The notes under the pieces were generated by a model that saw only the letters and a list, made by a program, of their open reading frames with translations, was not told where the DNA came from and made no database searches. The position numbers were made by a program, and so were the translations under genes. From Paraburkholderia rhynchosiae (GTDB lineage: Bacteria; Pseudomonadota; Gammaproteobacteria; Burkholderiales; Burkholderiaceae), in assembly GCF_002879865.1 (NCBI RefSeq), contig NZ_PNXY01000026.1:37627-101626 (forward strand): a stretch of 64,000 nt of DNA. Direction: 5' to 3'. Below, piece after piece: positions 7,361 to 16,267 of this stretch (its first letter is position 1; every line of letters begins with the position of its first letter).

Positions 7361-8937
7361 GTCTTCATGAACTGCCGCTCGATGAACTGCTCGTCGAGTG
7401 GGACAAGCTGGACGATGGGGGCCGCGATCTAAGCGCGATCCGCGCGCTGACGCTGGAGGACCGTTTCTACCTGCTGGTGCGTGTCTGCCGTCGGCACGAC
7501 ATGCTGCACCCGTGGATCTACGCCCGGTGCCGCGAGGTCGAGGCCGACCCGGACGAGAAGCTCGACCTGTGGGCGCGAGAGCACTACAAGTCGACCATCA
7601 TCACGTTCGCCGGCGCGATTCAGGAGATCCTGAAGGACCCGGACATCACGATTGGCATCTTTGCGCACACGCGCGGGATCGCGCAGAAGTTCATGCGCCA
7701 GATCATGATGGAACTGCAGTCGAACGACACGCTCAAGAGCGCGTTTCCGGACATCCTGTACCGGACGCCTGAGAAGTCGTCGCCGCGCTGGAGCCTCGAT
7801 AACGGCCTGCTGGTCAAGCGGTCGAGCAACCCGAAGGAAGCGACCGTCGAGGCGTGGGGACTGGTCGACGGCCAGCCGACGTCGGCGCACTACAAGCTGC
7901 GCATCTATGACGATGTAGTCACGCGCGAGTCGGTGACCACGCCCGAGCAGGTGAAGAAGACCACGGAAGCGTGGGAACTGTCGGACAACCTCGGTATGGC
8001 CGGTGGGCGCCGCTGGCACGTGGGCACGCGCTACAGCTTCGCGGACACGTACCAGTCGATCATCGACCGCGGCAGTCTGCAGGAGCGGATCTACCCCGCC
8101 ACGCACGACGGTACCGCGAACGGCGATCCCGTCCTGCTCTCGGCTGAAGAGTGGGAGAAGAAGAAGGTCACGCAGGGCGAATACACGATCGCCTGCCAGA
8201 TGCTTCAGAACCCGTTGAGCGGCCAGCAGGCGACGTTCAAGGTCGAGTGGCTGACCTACTATGACATCCGCCCGTCGATCCTGAACGTGGCGGTCCTGTG
8301 CGACCCGGCGCGCAGCAAGAAGAAGGACAGCGACAACACGGCGTTCGCGGTGGTCGGCATCGACGCCGCGTCGAACAAGTACCTGCTAGACGGCTTCCGC
8401 CACAAGATGAAGCTCTCCGAGCGCTGGGATGCCATGAAGCTGCTGCGCCGGCGCTGGATGTCGATGCCTGGCGTGCAACTGGTCAAGTGCGGCTACGAGA
8501 AGTTCGGCGCGGAGTCCGACTTCGACTACTTCGAAGAGCGGATGAAGATCGAACAGAACTTCTTCGATATCGAGGAACTGGCGTGGCCGCGCGAGGGCGG
8601 CGGCTCAAAGATCGACCGCGTGCAGCGGCTTGAGCCTGACTTCCGGATGGGCCGCTTCAAGCTGCCGCACGGCTTCGACGAGAAGAAGGTCACGCGTAAC
8701 CAGCGTACGGTGATCGAAGCGGGCGAGGGCTTTCGCGTGGGTCGCAATATCGTGCGGCGCGACGAGAACGGCCGCGCGTACGACCTGACGAAAGACTTCA
8801 TGGACGAATTCCGGTTGTTCCCGTTCGGCGCAAAGAAGGATCTGGTCGACGTGTGCAGCCGCATCTACGACATGGAACTGCCCGCGCCGATCATGGTTGA
8901 CGAGCAATCGCTCGAACCCGACTACGCCGAGGACTGA
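7357..8937 (+). CDS. terL: Terminase large subunit
   Basis: 526-residue packaging motor. The ATPase part has a variant P-loop, WAREHYKST at residues 72-80, and Walker B LRIYDDVVT near residues 182-190. The C-terminal RNase H-like nuclease part starts with VLCDPARSKKKDSDNTAF (Asp near 316). The GxxxxGK[ST] loop is replaced by a form ending HYKST, as in several phage terminase groups. It translocates DNA into the procapsid through the portal and cleaves it. Length and gene order (TerS, TerL, portal) agree with the call. Confidence 0.93.
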   Translation: MSLHELPLDELLVEWDKLDDGGRDLSAIRALTLEDRFYLLVRVCRRHDMLHPWIYARCREVEADPDEKLDLWAREHYKSTIITFAGAIQEILKDPDITIGIFAHTRGIAQKFMRQIMMELQSNDTLKSAFPDILYRTPEKSSPRWSLDNGLLVKRSSNPKEATVEAWGLVDGQPTSAHYKLRIYDDVVTRESVTTPEQVKKTTEAWELSDNLGMAGGRRWHVGTRYSFADTYQSIIDRGSLQERIYPATHDGTANGDPVLLSAEEWEKKKVTQGEYTIACQMLQNPLSGQQATFKVEWLTYYDIRPSILNVAVLCDPARSKKKDSDNTAFAVVGIDAASNKYLLDGFRHKMKLSERWDAMKLLRRRWMSMPGVQLVKCGYEKFGAESDFDYFEERMKIEQNFFDIEELAWPREGGGSKIDRVQRLEPDFRMGRFKLPHGFDEKKVTRNQRTVIEAGEGFRVGRNIVRRDENGRAYDLTKDFMDEFRLFPFGAKKDLVDVCSRIYDMELPAPIMVDEQSLEPDYAED

Positions 8938-8938
8938 C

Positions 8939-9130
8939 ATGAATCCCCCGAATTACCAGTGGCAACCGAACTACGGCCAGAAGGTCACGTTCAGCACCTA
9001 CAGCGTGACGTCGATGGTGATCGCTGCGTGGGGCGAGGAGTGGGGCGAGCGCGACACGGTGTACGAGTGGAGCAATGGCCGTTACATGGAAGACTCGCTG
9101 AAGGGCCCGTATGCCGTATCAGGCGAGTGA
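8939..9130 (+). CDS. Small phage protein, 63 aa
   Basis: Begins two bases after the TerL stop. The product is rich in Trp and Tyr (NYQWQPNYGQKVTF, WGEEWGERDTVYEWSNGRYMED). It has no membrane segment and no recognised domain. Such small genes between TerL and portal are often of recent gain and variable. Confidence 0.5.
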   Translation: MNPPNYQWQPNYGQKVTFSTYSVTSMVIAAWGEEWGERDTVYEWSNGRYMEDSLKGPYAVSGE

Positions 9131-9275
9131 GCGGCCGCGCATCTACATGCGCAACGGCCGGTGGTGCTGCGGCGAGATGAAACGCACCGACGAGTGCTGG
9201 GCCATTGGGTTCGGCATCACCCCGCGCGCCGCGTACAAGAACTGGAAGAGGAGCATGCGTGCGATCGCCAAATAG
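9111..9275 (+). CDS. Small basic phage protein, 54 aa
   Basis: ATG at 9111, overlapping the previous gene by 20 bases. The product has RWCCGEMKRTDECW (three cysteines) and a basic C-terminus (YKNWKRSMRAIAK). Its tail is overlapped by the next gene. A short metal-binding protein is possible. Called mainly on open frame and coding-like composition. Confidence 0.45.
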   Translation: MPYQASERPRIYMRNGRWCCGEMKRTDECWAIGFGITPRAAYKNWKRSMRAIAK

Positions 9276-9438
9276 CGCATTCAACGATGCTCTCGCGCCG
9301 ACCGGCGACGAAGACTATGACCGGTTGCCGGCGGACGTGAGAGTCCACGTGACGCCGAAAGAATTCAGATGGATGGGCGAGCAGGGCCGCGCGCGGCTGA
9401 TGCGCGATTTCACCGAACCTGACTGGGTTGAAGATTGA
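9259..9438 (+). CDS. Small acidic phage protein, 59 aa
   Basis: GTG start at 9259 with a clear ribosome site (agaggag) 6 bases upstream. The product reads VRSPNSAFNDALAPTGDED and ends RDFTEPDWVED. The stop overlaps the next ATG (TGATG). No function is recognised. Confidence 0.5.
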   Translation: MRSPNSAFNDALAPTGDEDYDRLPADVRVHVTPKEFRWMGEQGRARLMRDFTEPDWVED

Positions 9439-9935
9439 TGCTGACTCAAGAACGATTGAAAGTGCTTCTCTGCTACGACCCTCTGACAGGGATATTCACG
9501 TACCGCGTCGAGCGCAAGCGGGGCACTCACCCTGCCGGCTCGGTGGCTGGCAAAGTCGAAGACGGTTATCGCCGCATCAAGATCGATGGGAAGATGTACC
9601 GCGCGCACCGGCTCGCATGGCTGTACGTGCATGGCCATATGCCCCGCCGGGTCGATCACCGCGACAACATCGGCGATCACAACTGGATCGAGAACCTGAG
9701 GCCTTGCACCCAGTCGCAAAACTGCGCAAACAGGGTCACCAGAACCGATAACAAGCTTGGCATCAAAGGCGTGCATTTTCACAAAGCTGCGAAGAGGTTC
9801 GTAGCATCTATTGGCTGGCTCGGCAAGATGAAGCACCTTGGGTGTTACGACACCGCCGAAGAAGCCCATGAAGTCTACTGCCTAGCTGCCGACATGCTGC
9901 ACGGCGAGTTTGCCAACCATGGAGCCTCCGTATGA
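9438..9935 (+). CDS. Free-standing HNH homing endonuclease with AP2 domain
   Basis: 165 residues. The HNH core is YRAHRLAWLYVHGHMP followed by VDHRDNIGDHNWIENLRP (residues about 52-92). A CTQSQNCANR linker and an AP2-type DNA-binding domain (GIKGVHFHKAAKRFVASI ... GCYDTAEEAHEVY) follow. HNH-AP2 proteins are phage homing endonucleases that cleave related genomes at a cognate site and spread by repair. It sits as an intruder between TerL and portal genes with no intron evident. It starts by TGATG overlap. Confidence 0.9.
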   Translation: MLTQERLKVLLCYDPLTGIFTYRVERKRGTHPAGSVAGKVEDGYRRIKIDGKMYRAHRLAWLYVHGHMPRRVDHRDNIGDHNWIENLRPCTQSQNCANRVTRTDNKLGIKGVHFHKAAKRFVASIGWLGKMKHLGCYDTAEEAHEVYCLAADMLHGEFANHGASV

Positions 9936-10285
9936 GCAACGCTGACATGCATCTTGCCGACCTAACCGGCACCGAAGACATCGCCCAGATGGAGACCGCC
10001 AAGAACGTCGGAGAGGCGCTCAACGAGCACTACCCGAACCACCTGTGGGCGGTGAGTTGGCAAGGCGGCGTCATCGTCGTCAAGAATCTGGCGATCAGCT
10101 CGTTCTACGGCTTCGTGCTGCATCCCGACAAGCTGGCGACGTGGTCGGAGATGAAGCGCGCCGCAGTGCTGGCGGGCGGCGAACTCCTCGAACGCGCGAA
10201 GATGGCGCGGGGCGCATGGGCTGGCCAGTTCGCGCAGGTTCTCGAAGGATCCGATCCGCGCTTTTTCCGGGGTGACAACACGTGA
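9932..10285 (+). CDS. Hypothetical phage protein, 117 aa
   Basis: Overlaps both neighbours (ATGA at 9932, stop overlapping GTG at 10282). The middle reads HYPNHLWAVSWQGGVIVVKNLAISSFYGFVLH, a beta-rich unit. A helical part with MKRAAVLAGGELLERAKM follows. Proteins of this type recur near phage portals, but I know of no characterised role. Confidence 0.55.
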   Translation: MSNADMHLADLTGTEDIAQMETAKNVGEALNEHYPNHLWAVSWQGGVIVVKNLAISSFYGFVLHPDKLATWSEMKRAAVLAGGELLERAKMARGAWAGQFAQVLEGSDPRFFRGDNT

Positions 10286-11190
10286 AATCGACCATGAAAA
10301 GAATCCTGTACGCGGTTGCGCTGCTCGCGTGTGCCACACCCGCTTTCGCGCAGTTCAATCCGTCGCAGCCTTATGCCACGACCGCGAACTCATGTGGACA
10401 GATCTTCTCCCTGCAGGGCGGTGTCTACTACGACCGCAATGGAGTGAGCCAAGGCAGCACGCTACCGACGTGCAATCCGCCCGTCTCTCTGGGATCGCAG
10501 AGCGCGAGCAACGTCAGCATCACCGGCGGCTCGATCTCTGGACTCAACCCGGCGATGCCGGTCGCCAGCGGCGGCACCGGATCCGCTTCGCTGGCCGCGC
10601 ATGGCGTGTTGGTCGGTGCAGGAACATCTGCGGTGACGATTGCCGCGCCGGGCAACAGTGGCATTCCTCTCGTTTCTCAGGGCGCGATTGCCGATCCGAT
10701 CTTCACCAACATCACACCCGCCGGCGGCGGTACCGGCCTGACTTCCATCACGGCGCATGGCGTCATGATTGGCGAGGGCACGAGTGCCGTGGCGGTGGCC
10801 GGTCCGGGAGCATCTGGATTGCCGCTCGTCGGCGGAGGTGCAAGCGCGGACCCGACATTCGCGACGCTTGGTGTCGCCGGCGGCGGTACCGGAGCAACGA
10901 CTGCGAGCGCGGCCGCTGGCAATCTCGGCGTGCCGCCGGTCTACAGCAACGCGGGCGTGGCGGTGACCACACCGCATATCGTTGAAGGTCAGGTCACGCT
11001 GGTCGCTGGCACGGTCTCGGTCACCTTCAGCGGCGCGGCAGTCTTCACCTCGACACTCACATACCAGTGCACGGTCAGCGACCTCTCGACCACCGCGGCA
11101 GCGGCGAACGCGGCGAAGCAGAGCGGCACCTCCGTGACGTTCTACGGAAGCGGCACCGATACGGTTGGCTACATCTGCGTGGGTAACTGA
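10282..11190 (+). CDS. Signal-peptide-bearing fibre-like protein with internal repeats
   Basis: 302 residues. The N-terminus MKSTMKRILYAVALLACATPAFAQ is a clear Sec signal peptide with an AFA-Q cleavage site. Residues about 85-215 hold two copies of a repeat of about 51 residues plus a partial third. Key positions are GGTG, AHGV, GTSAV, SG-PLV and ADP-F. This Gly/Thr/Ala-rich repeat is common in phage tail fibre and fibre-associated proteins. GTG at 10282 was preferred because it overlaps the previous stop and has GGGGTG upstream; ATG at 10294 is the alternative. A signal peptide on a virion-type protein is unusual, so it may be exported. Confidence 0.65.
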   Translation: MKSTMKRILYAVALLACATPAFAQFNPSQPYATTANSCGQIFSLQGGVYYDRNGVSQGSTLPTCNPPVSLGSQSASNVSITGGSISGLNPAMPVASGGTGSASLAAHGVLVGAGTSAVTIAAPGNSGIPLVSQGAIADPIFTNITPAGGGTGLTSITAHGVMIGEGTSAVAVAGPGASGLPLVGGGASADPTFATLGVAGGGTGATTASAAAGNLGVPPVYSNAGVAVTTPHIVEGQVTLVAGTVSVTFSGAAVFTSTLTYQCTVSDLSTTAAAANAAKQSGTSVTFYGSGTDTVGYICVGN

Positions 11191-11193
11191 TCT

Positions 11194-13293
11194 ATGTACC
11201 AAGTCGCCGGCCCGACCCCACCCGATCTCGCCAAGCGCGAAGCTGCCGCTGGCAGTGGCTCGCCGGATTGGCTGTCGATCGCTTCTGAGGCTTACGAGCA
11301 GTCGACGTCCTATCTGGATTCCAATCTGAGAAACGAGTGGACGAAGGCGCTGTACGCCTTCCAGTCGCGCCACGCGCCGGACTCGAAATACAACACCGAC
11401 GCCTTCCGGCACCGTTCGAAGGTGTACCGCCCGAAGACTCGGACCCTGATCCGCAAGATTGAAGCCGCCGCCTGCGCGGCTTTTTTTTCGAACGTCGATG
11501 TGATCGACACGACGGCGATGAATCAGGGCGACCCGAAACAGGTCGCGTCGGCGCAGGTGATCAAGAGCCTCGTTCAGTACCGGCTCACCAAGACGATTCC
11601 GTGGTTCCAGGTGCTGATGGGTGGCTTTCAGGATGCGGCCACGATGGGCGCGGTGTGCTCTTACCAGTACTGGCGGTACCGGACTGAGAAGAAAACGCAC
11701 CACGTGCACGAGGTCGACGAGGACACCGGGCAGGGCAAGTACGACGAGAATGGTCAGCCGGTGCTGAAGGCCGCGCAGCATGACAGCGTGGTCGAGGACC
11801 GCCCGTGCATCGAATTGCAGCCGCTCGAGAATATCCGCATCGACGCGGCCGCCGACTGGATGGACCCGATCCACTCGAGCCCGTACGTGATCCGCATGGT
11901 TCCGATGTACGTCTACGACGTGAAGGAAATGATGGAAGCGGCGGACGATAAGACCGGCCAGCCGAAGTGGAAAAAGGCCTCCGATGCAGTGATCCGATCG
12001 GCGCTGACGCGAGGCCTCGACACGACGCGTCTGGCGCGCGCCAATAAGCGTGAAGACCCGACGACTGAAGCGAAGGTCACTCTAGCCGACTTCGACATCG
12101 TCTGGTGCCACGAGAACTTCGTGCGCCGCAAAGGCAAGGAGTGGGTCTACTGGACGCTCGGCACTGAGTTCATGCTCACTGAGCCGAAGCCTCTGAAGGA
12201 GGTCTATTTCCACGGAATGCGCCCGCTCGAGATGGGCTGCGCGATTATCGAGACGCACAAGACGTATCCGTCCGGCGTTCCGCAACTGGTCGAGGGCCTC
12301 CAGAAAGAGGCAAACGAGATTGCCAATCAGCGGCTCGACAACGTCAAGCTGGTGCTGAACAAACACTTCGTGGTGAAGCGCGGCGCGCAGGTGGATCTGC
12401 GCAGCCTCGTACGCAATGTGCCCGGCGGCATCACGATGGCGACCGATCCGAATGCCGACATCAAGGAGATGTCGTTCCAGGACGTGACGTCATCTTCGTA
12501 TCAGGAGCAAAACCTCCTGAATCTGGACTTCGACGGCATCGGCGGCGACTTCAACCCAGCGCAGATTCCGCACGGTAAGAAAGGCGCCGATACCGCGCGC
12601 GGCATGCAGATGATGAGTGCCGGCGCGAACCAGATGACCGAATACCTGCTGCGCACGGTCACCGTGACGTGGGTGGAGCGCGTGCTCTATCAACTGGTGA
12701 AGCTCGAGCAGGAGTATGAGACCGACCAGGTGGTGATGGCGATCGCGGCCGAGAAGGCTCAGTTGGTGCAGCGCTACGGCATCGACAAGGTCACAGACGA
12801 ACTGCTCAATCATGAACTGACGATCACGGTGAACGTCGGCATGGGCGCGACCGATCCGAACGCCAAGCTGCAGAAGTTGATCTCTGGCCTGAACGAGATC
12901 GGCCAGATCATGGCCAATCAGGCCATTCCGCCCACGATGAAGAGCGAGGCGGTGAAGGAGATCTTCGGCTTGCTCGGCTACCCGGACGCAAAGCGGTTCC
13001 TTGGTGACGGACAGCAGGATCCGCAGATTGCCCAGTTGCAGCAGCAGCTCCAGCAGGCGCAGCAGGTAATACAAGGGCTGCAGCAGCAGATCAAGTCCAA
13101 GGCGCTGGATCACGATGCGAAGGTCAAGACTGCGGCTATCAACGCGGACTCCCATCGCGAGGTGCAGCAGGGACGGCTCGCCATCGAGCGCGAGCGGCTC
13201 CAGCACCAGAGTGCCCAGTTCGTCATTGGAAGCCTCCTCGACCGCATCAGCAAGGTGAACAGTGGAAGATCAACTTCTCAAAGCACGAATTGA
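11194..13293 (+). CDS. Portal protein
   Basis: 699 residues, the right size for a podovirus portal. The N-terminal part contains the ring-forming core (YLDSNLRNEWTKALYAFQSRH ... FRHRSKVYRPKTRTLIRKIE). A C-terminal Gln-rich coiled coil follows (QIAQLQQQLQQAQQVIQGLQQ, about residues 608-628). The portal is the dodecameric gate for DNA packaging and ejection. It follows the terminase and precedes the scaffold. Within codons 90-99 the DNA forms a perfect intrinsic-terminator signature (see separate entry). Confidence 0.88.
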   Translation: MYQVAGPTPPDLAKREAAAGSGSPDWLSIASEAYEQSTSYLDSNLRNEWTKALYAFQSRHAPDSKYNTDAFRHRSKVYRPKTRTLIRKIEAAACAAFFSNVDVIDTTAMNQGDPKQVASAQVIKSLVQYRLTKTIPWFQVLMGGFQDAATMGAVCSYQYWRYRTEKKTHHVHEVDEDTGQGKYDENGQPVLKAAQHDSVVEDRPCIELQPLENIRIDAAADWMDPIHSSPYVIRMVPMYVYDVKEMMEAADDKTGQPKWKKASDAVIRSALTRGLDTTRLARANKREDPTTEAKVTLADFDIVWCHENFVRRKGKEWVYWTLGTEFMLTEPKPLKEVYFHGMRPLEMGCAIIETHKTYPSGVPQLVEGLQKEANEIANQRLDNVKLVLNKHFVVKRGAQVDLRSLVRNVPGGITMATDPNADIKEMSFQDVTSSSYQEQNLLNLDFDGIGGDFNPAQIPHGKKGADTARGMQMMSAGANQMTEYLLRTVTVTWVERVLYQLVKLEQEYETDQVVMAIAAEKAQLVQRYGIDKVTDELLNHELTITVNVGMGATDPNAKLQKLISGLNEIGQIMANQAIPPTMKSEAVKEIFGLLGYPDAKRFLGDGQQDPQIAQLQQQLQQAQQVIQGLQQQIKSKALDHDAKVKTAAINADSHREVQQGRLAIERERLQHQSAQFVIGSLLDRISKVNSGRSTSQSTN
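11462..11488 (+). terminator. Terminator-like hairpin inside the portal gene
   Basis: A 7-bp stem (AAGCCGC at 11462-11468 with GCGGCTT at 11476-11482), a 7-base loop and an unbroken T run to 11488. It is inside coding sequence (Ala-Ala-Cys-Ala-Ala-Phe-Phe-Ser). It meets the structural definition of an intrinsic terminator, but activity in a translated region is doubtful. Confidence 0.35.
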
Positions 13294-13531
13294 GCTCGGC
13301 GAAGACGCCGAGAAGTTCGTCCGCAGCAAGCTCGGCGAAGCGGTGCTCGCGATCGCCGAGGGTCAGGCGAACGCCGCGTACAACGAGCTCTCGCGAATCT
13401 CACCGTGGCGCAAGCGCCGCATCTCGCAGTTGCAGTCCCAGATCTGGCGGGCCGAGAGCTTCCAGCAGTGGCTCGCTGAAATCATCACTGAGGGTCGTCA
13501 TTCCCTCGAACTTCTTGAAGGAGAAGATTAA
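13262..13531 (+). CDS. Hypothetical head-region protein, 89 aa
   Basis: GTG start inside the end of the portal gene (overlap of 32 bases). The product is helical and charged (LKARIELGEDAEKFVRSKLG, SPWRKRRISQLQSQIWRAES). It ends one base into the scaffold start. Its position between portal and scaffold suggests an accessory assembly role. No domain is recognised. Confidence 0.6.
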   Translation: MEDQLLKARIELGEDAEKFVRSKLGEAVLAIAEGQANAAYNELSRISPWRKRRISQLQSQIWRAESFQQWLAEIITEGRHSLELLEGED

Positions 13532-14577
13532 TGAACCGTCTGCTCGCCCGCATGCTTGGCCGTCTGTATCGCGAAGAAAACCCCGATGACGCTGGTGGCG
13601 GCCCGTCCGCTGAAGACGGCGTGCGCTTTGCGTTCCATGATCGGGCCGCGTGGCTCGAGCAGATCGCCGGCACGACCGAGCACGATCAGCAGTTCGGGAC
13701 CGGCACGCATGACGACGACGCGAGCGCGGCCAGTGCTGGCGGTGAAGACGAGACCGACGAAGAGCGCGCGGCGCGCGAGCAGGCCGAGGCAGAGGCCGCC
13801 GCTGCCGCTGGTGGCGAACATCAGACTGACGAAGAGCGCGCGGCTGCTGCCGCCGCTGCGGCTGCTGCAGCGAATGAAGACGACCAGATGGTGACGCTGA
13901 TCGTCGACGGCAAGGAAGTGCAGCGGCCCCTGTCGGAGGTTGTCGACGCGGGCAAGCGCTACCTGCAAAAGGACATGACTGCGGATGAGCGCATCGCGGA
14001 AGCGACGCGGATCCTGAAGGAAGCGAAAGAACTGAATACCGGCAAGCCCCAGCCTGCCGAACGTCCATCCGATGCCCTACAGGCTGAGGACGACGATGCC
14101 GCGCTCGCACGCGCAATCCAGCTGGGAAGCGATGAAGAAGCCCGAGCGGCAATCGCAAAACTGCGGAAAGGCGGCCGGACCGACGATCATTCGATTACCT
14201 CGATGATCGATGCGCGTATCGAGTTCCGCGAGACTGCAGCGTGGGTGAAGGACGAATACAAGGACATCTTTGCCGATCCGTTGCTGAGTGGCGTGTTCAT
14301 GCAGAAGGAAGCAGACGCGCGCGCACAAGGCGATTCTCGGCCGCACCGTGACCTCTACAAGGAGATCGGTGACGGCCTGCGGAAATGGCGGAATGGACTT
14401 GCACCCAAGCAGGACGCAATACAGGACAAAGTGGACCGGAAAGCCAGCGTGACCGTCATTCCGACGGCGCGTGCGGTGGCGCCGGTGAATCCCGACGAAG
14501 GCAACGAAGAGGCGACTGAAGCGCAGGAGACTGCCGCGTACATCGCCGAACAGCGCCGTCGCCGGGGACAAGGCTAA
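13531..14577 (+). CDS. Scaffolding protein
   Basis: 348 residues, acidic and helical, directly upstream of the capsid gene. Residues about 60-115 are low-complexity Glu/Ala/Asp with two EDETDEERAA-like copies. The middle has LIVDGKEVQRPLSEVVDAG, and the C-terminus is basic (AEQRRRRGQG), the part that in scaffolds contacts coat protein. Scaffolds guide procapsid assembly and leave before DNA fills the head. The ribosome site gaaggag lies before the ATG. Assigned by composition and position. Confidence 0.75.
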   Translation: MNRLLARMLGRLYREENPDDAGGGPSAEDGVRFAFHDRAAWLEQIAGTTEHDQQFGTGTHDDDASAASAGGEDETDEERAAREQAEAEAAAAAGGEHQTDEERAAAAAAAAAAANEDDQMVTLIVDGKEVQRPLSEVVDAGKRYLQKDMTADERIAEATRILKEAKELNTGKPQPAERPSDALQAEDDDAALARAIQLGSDEEARAAIAKLRKGGRTDDHSITSMIDARIEFRETAAWVKDEYKDIFADPLLSGVFMQKEADARAQGDSRPHRDLYKEIGDGLRKWRNGLAPKQDAIQDKVDRKASVTVIPTARAVAPVNPDEGNEEATEAQETAAYIAEQRRRRGQG

Positions 14578-14591
14578 AGGAGCTTTCAATC

Positions 14592-15557
14592 ATGGCTGGT
14601 CAGGTCTGGGCTGTTAATAGCCTCGGCGGCTACATGTATAGCCGCCAACTCTCGCGGGTGCTCCGCATGTCGGTGCAGCCGCTCGTGAAGTTTCGCCAGT
14701 TCTGCGACGTGAAGGATGCGTCGCAACAAGGCAAGAAGAAGGGCGACATCTTCACGTACGACGTGTTCTCCGATGTGGCGCAGGCTGGTGGCACGCTGAC
14801 GGAAACGAACACGATGCCGGAAACCAACTTCCAGATCACGCAGGGCACCCTGACGATCACGGAAGCCGGCAACTCGGTACCGTACTCGGGCAAGCTCGAC
14901 GATCTGTCGAAGTTCCCTGTCACGGACATCATCAACCGCGTGCTGAAGAACGACTGCACGAAGACGCTCGACAACCTCGCCTGGACGCAGTTCGACCAGA
15001 CGCTGTTGCGCGTCATCCCGACGGGCGGCACCTCGACGTCGGCAGTCACGCTGTTCACCAACGGCACGGTCACCGGCACGAACTCGACGGCGTACACCAA
15101 CGCCCACGCGAAAGCGATCGTCGACATCATGAAGGAGCGGAACATCCCGGCCTACATCGCCGACGATTACTACGCGATCGCATGGCCGACCACGCTGCGC
15201 ACGTTCAAGAACAACCTTGAAGGCATCCATCAGTACACGGAGACCGGCTTCAAGTTGATCATGAACGGCGAAATCGGCCGCTACGAAAACACCCGTTACG
15301 TCGAACAGACGAACATCGCGAAGGCGATCAACGGTGTGACGTGGTCGGTCGGCGCGTCGAACTGGATCTACTTCTTCGGTAACGACACCGTCGCCGAGGC
15401 AATCGCCGTGCCGGAAGAAATGCGCGGCAAGATCCCAACCGACTACGGCCGGTCCAAGGGCGTCGCCTGGTACTACCTCGGCGGCTACGGCATCGTTCAC
15501 AACGCCCCCACGCTTTCGCAGAATGTGCGGATCGTGAAGTGGGACTCGCAGGCTTAA
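14592..15557 (+). CDS. Major capsid protein, N4-gp56 family
   Basis: 321 residues with a strong ribosome site (aaaggagc). The sequence fits the N4-gp56 HK97-fold coat family: LSRVLRMSVQPLVKFRQFCD near the start, a TEAGNSVPYSGKLDDLSKF E-loop-like segment, and the C-terminal GVAWYYLGGYGIVH. It forms the icosahedral shell. It is flanked by the scaffold upstream and a decoration-like protein downstream. Family identity is judged by pattern. Confidence 0.88.
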   Translation: MAGQVWAVNSLGGYMYSRQLSRVLRMSVQPLVKFRQFCDVKDASQQGKKKGDIFTYDVFSDVAQAGGTLTETNTMPETNFQITQGTLTITEAGNSVPYSGKLDDLSKFPVTDIINRVLKNDCTKTLDNLAWTQFDQTLLRVIPTGGTSTSAVTLFTNGTVTGTNSTAYTNAHAKAIVDIMKERNIPAYIADDYYAIAWPTTLRTFKNNLEGIHQYTETGFKLIMNGEIGRYENTRYVEQTNIAKAINGVTWSVGASNWIYFFGNDTVAEAIAVPEEMRGKIPTDYGRSKGVAWYYLGGYGIVHNAPTLSQNVRIVKWDSQA

Positions 15558-15566
15558 GGAGCCATC

Positions 15567-15977
15567 ATGACCACGAAGAGCATGGCTTACGACAATCCGA
15601 CTTACACCAGTCGGAATTCGGAGTCGATGGGCGAGATCGGCGGTGCGGCGACGACGCAGTACGCGAAGTTCGTTGCCTTCACCGCATCACTCGCTTTCTC
15701 GGCGCAGTTGACCGTCACCACGGCCGGCACATCGGCAGCGAACAATACGGTGGCGTTCAGCAAGATCAGCGGCACGTCGACGACGGCGCTGGCTACCGCA
15801 ACACTGGGTACCGGCGCGGCGGGCACCACGTTGAACGTTCCGCTCTCGACCAGCGCCGGCGGTGTCGCTCTTGCACAGGGCGATCTGCTGGTGGCGGTAA
15901 CCGGCGCTGACGCGACGGGCAAGGCGGCCTTGGCTTACGAGGCTTCGCCGGCGCCGGGCGCCAACGTCACTGCGTAA
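15567..15977 (+). CDS. Putative capsid decoration/head protein, 136 aa
   Basis: Follows the capsid gene at a distance of 9 bases. The product is rich in Ala, Thr, Ser and Gly with alternating beta pattern (FSAQLTVTTAGTSAANNTVA, GAAGTTLNVPLSTSAGGVAL). This composition is typical of capsid cement or head-fibre proteins that bind the outer shell. No family can be named; the role is inferred from position. Confidence 0.6.
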   Translation: MTTKSMAYDNPTYTSRNSESMGEIGGAATTQYAKFVAFTASLAFSAQLTVTTAGTSAANNTVAFSKISGTSTTALATATLGTGAAGTTLNVPLSTSAGGVALAQGDLLVAVTGADATGKAALAYEASPAPGANVTA

Positions 15978-15989
15978 GGAGCAGAGATC

Positions 15990-16193
15990 ATGAAAGGACG
16001 TAACGACGAGAACACCACGGGCTTCGTTACTGGCGGTTTCATCACTAAGAAGGGCGCGCCGACTGGCGATGCCAAGTTCAACGTGATGCCGCCGGGCGAC
16101 GACATCGACAACCAGCCGGACGCAGATATCCGGCCGATGCCGATGAAGAAGATCACCCCGTTGGGTTATCCGGGCAGCGGCGCCGAGGAGTAA
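15990..16193 (+). CDS. Hypothetical phage protein, 67 aa
   Basis: Ribosome site aaggagc before the ATG. The product contains KFNVMPPGDDIDNQP and ends PGSGAEE. A closely similar KFNQMPPGE segment occurs in the next gene, so the two may share a binding motif or a common origin. It is probably unstructured and virion-associated. Confidence 0.6.
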   Translation: MKGRNDENTTGFVTGGFITKKGAPTGDAKFNVMPPGDDIDNQPDADIRPMPMKKITPLGYPGSGAEE

Positions 16194-16229
16194 GGCGCGC
16201 GGCTTGGTAAAGAGGCAGTGCGGTGGTTT

Positions 16230-16257
16230 GGGGGCGCTTCGGCGCCCCCTCTTTTTT
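16230..16257 (+). terminator. Intrinsic terminator with UUCG loop after the head genes
   Basis: A perfect 8-bp stem GGGGGCGC (16230-16237) / GCGCCCCC (16242-16249) closed by TTCG, followed by TCTTTTTT. It separates the capsid/decoration genes from the next small gene and may let the capsid gene be transcribed more than the genes after it. Confidence 0.85.
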
Positions 16258-16267
16258 GGAGTCGACC

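Noticed and set aside
10462..11874. Long minus-strand open frame opposite the repeat protein and portal genes
   Set aside because: Shadow of high-GC coding sequence; spans two real plus-strand genes.
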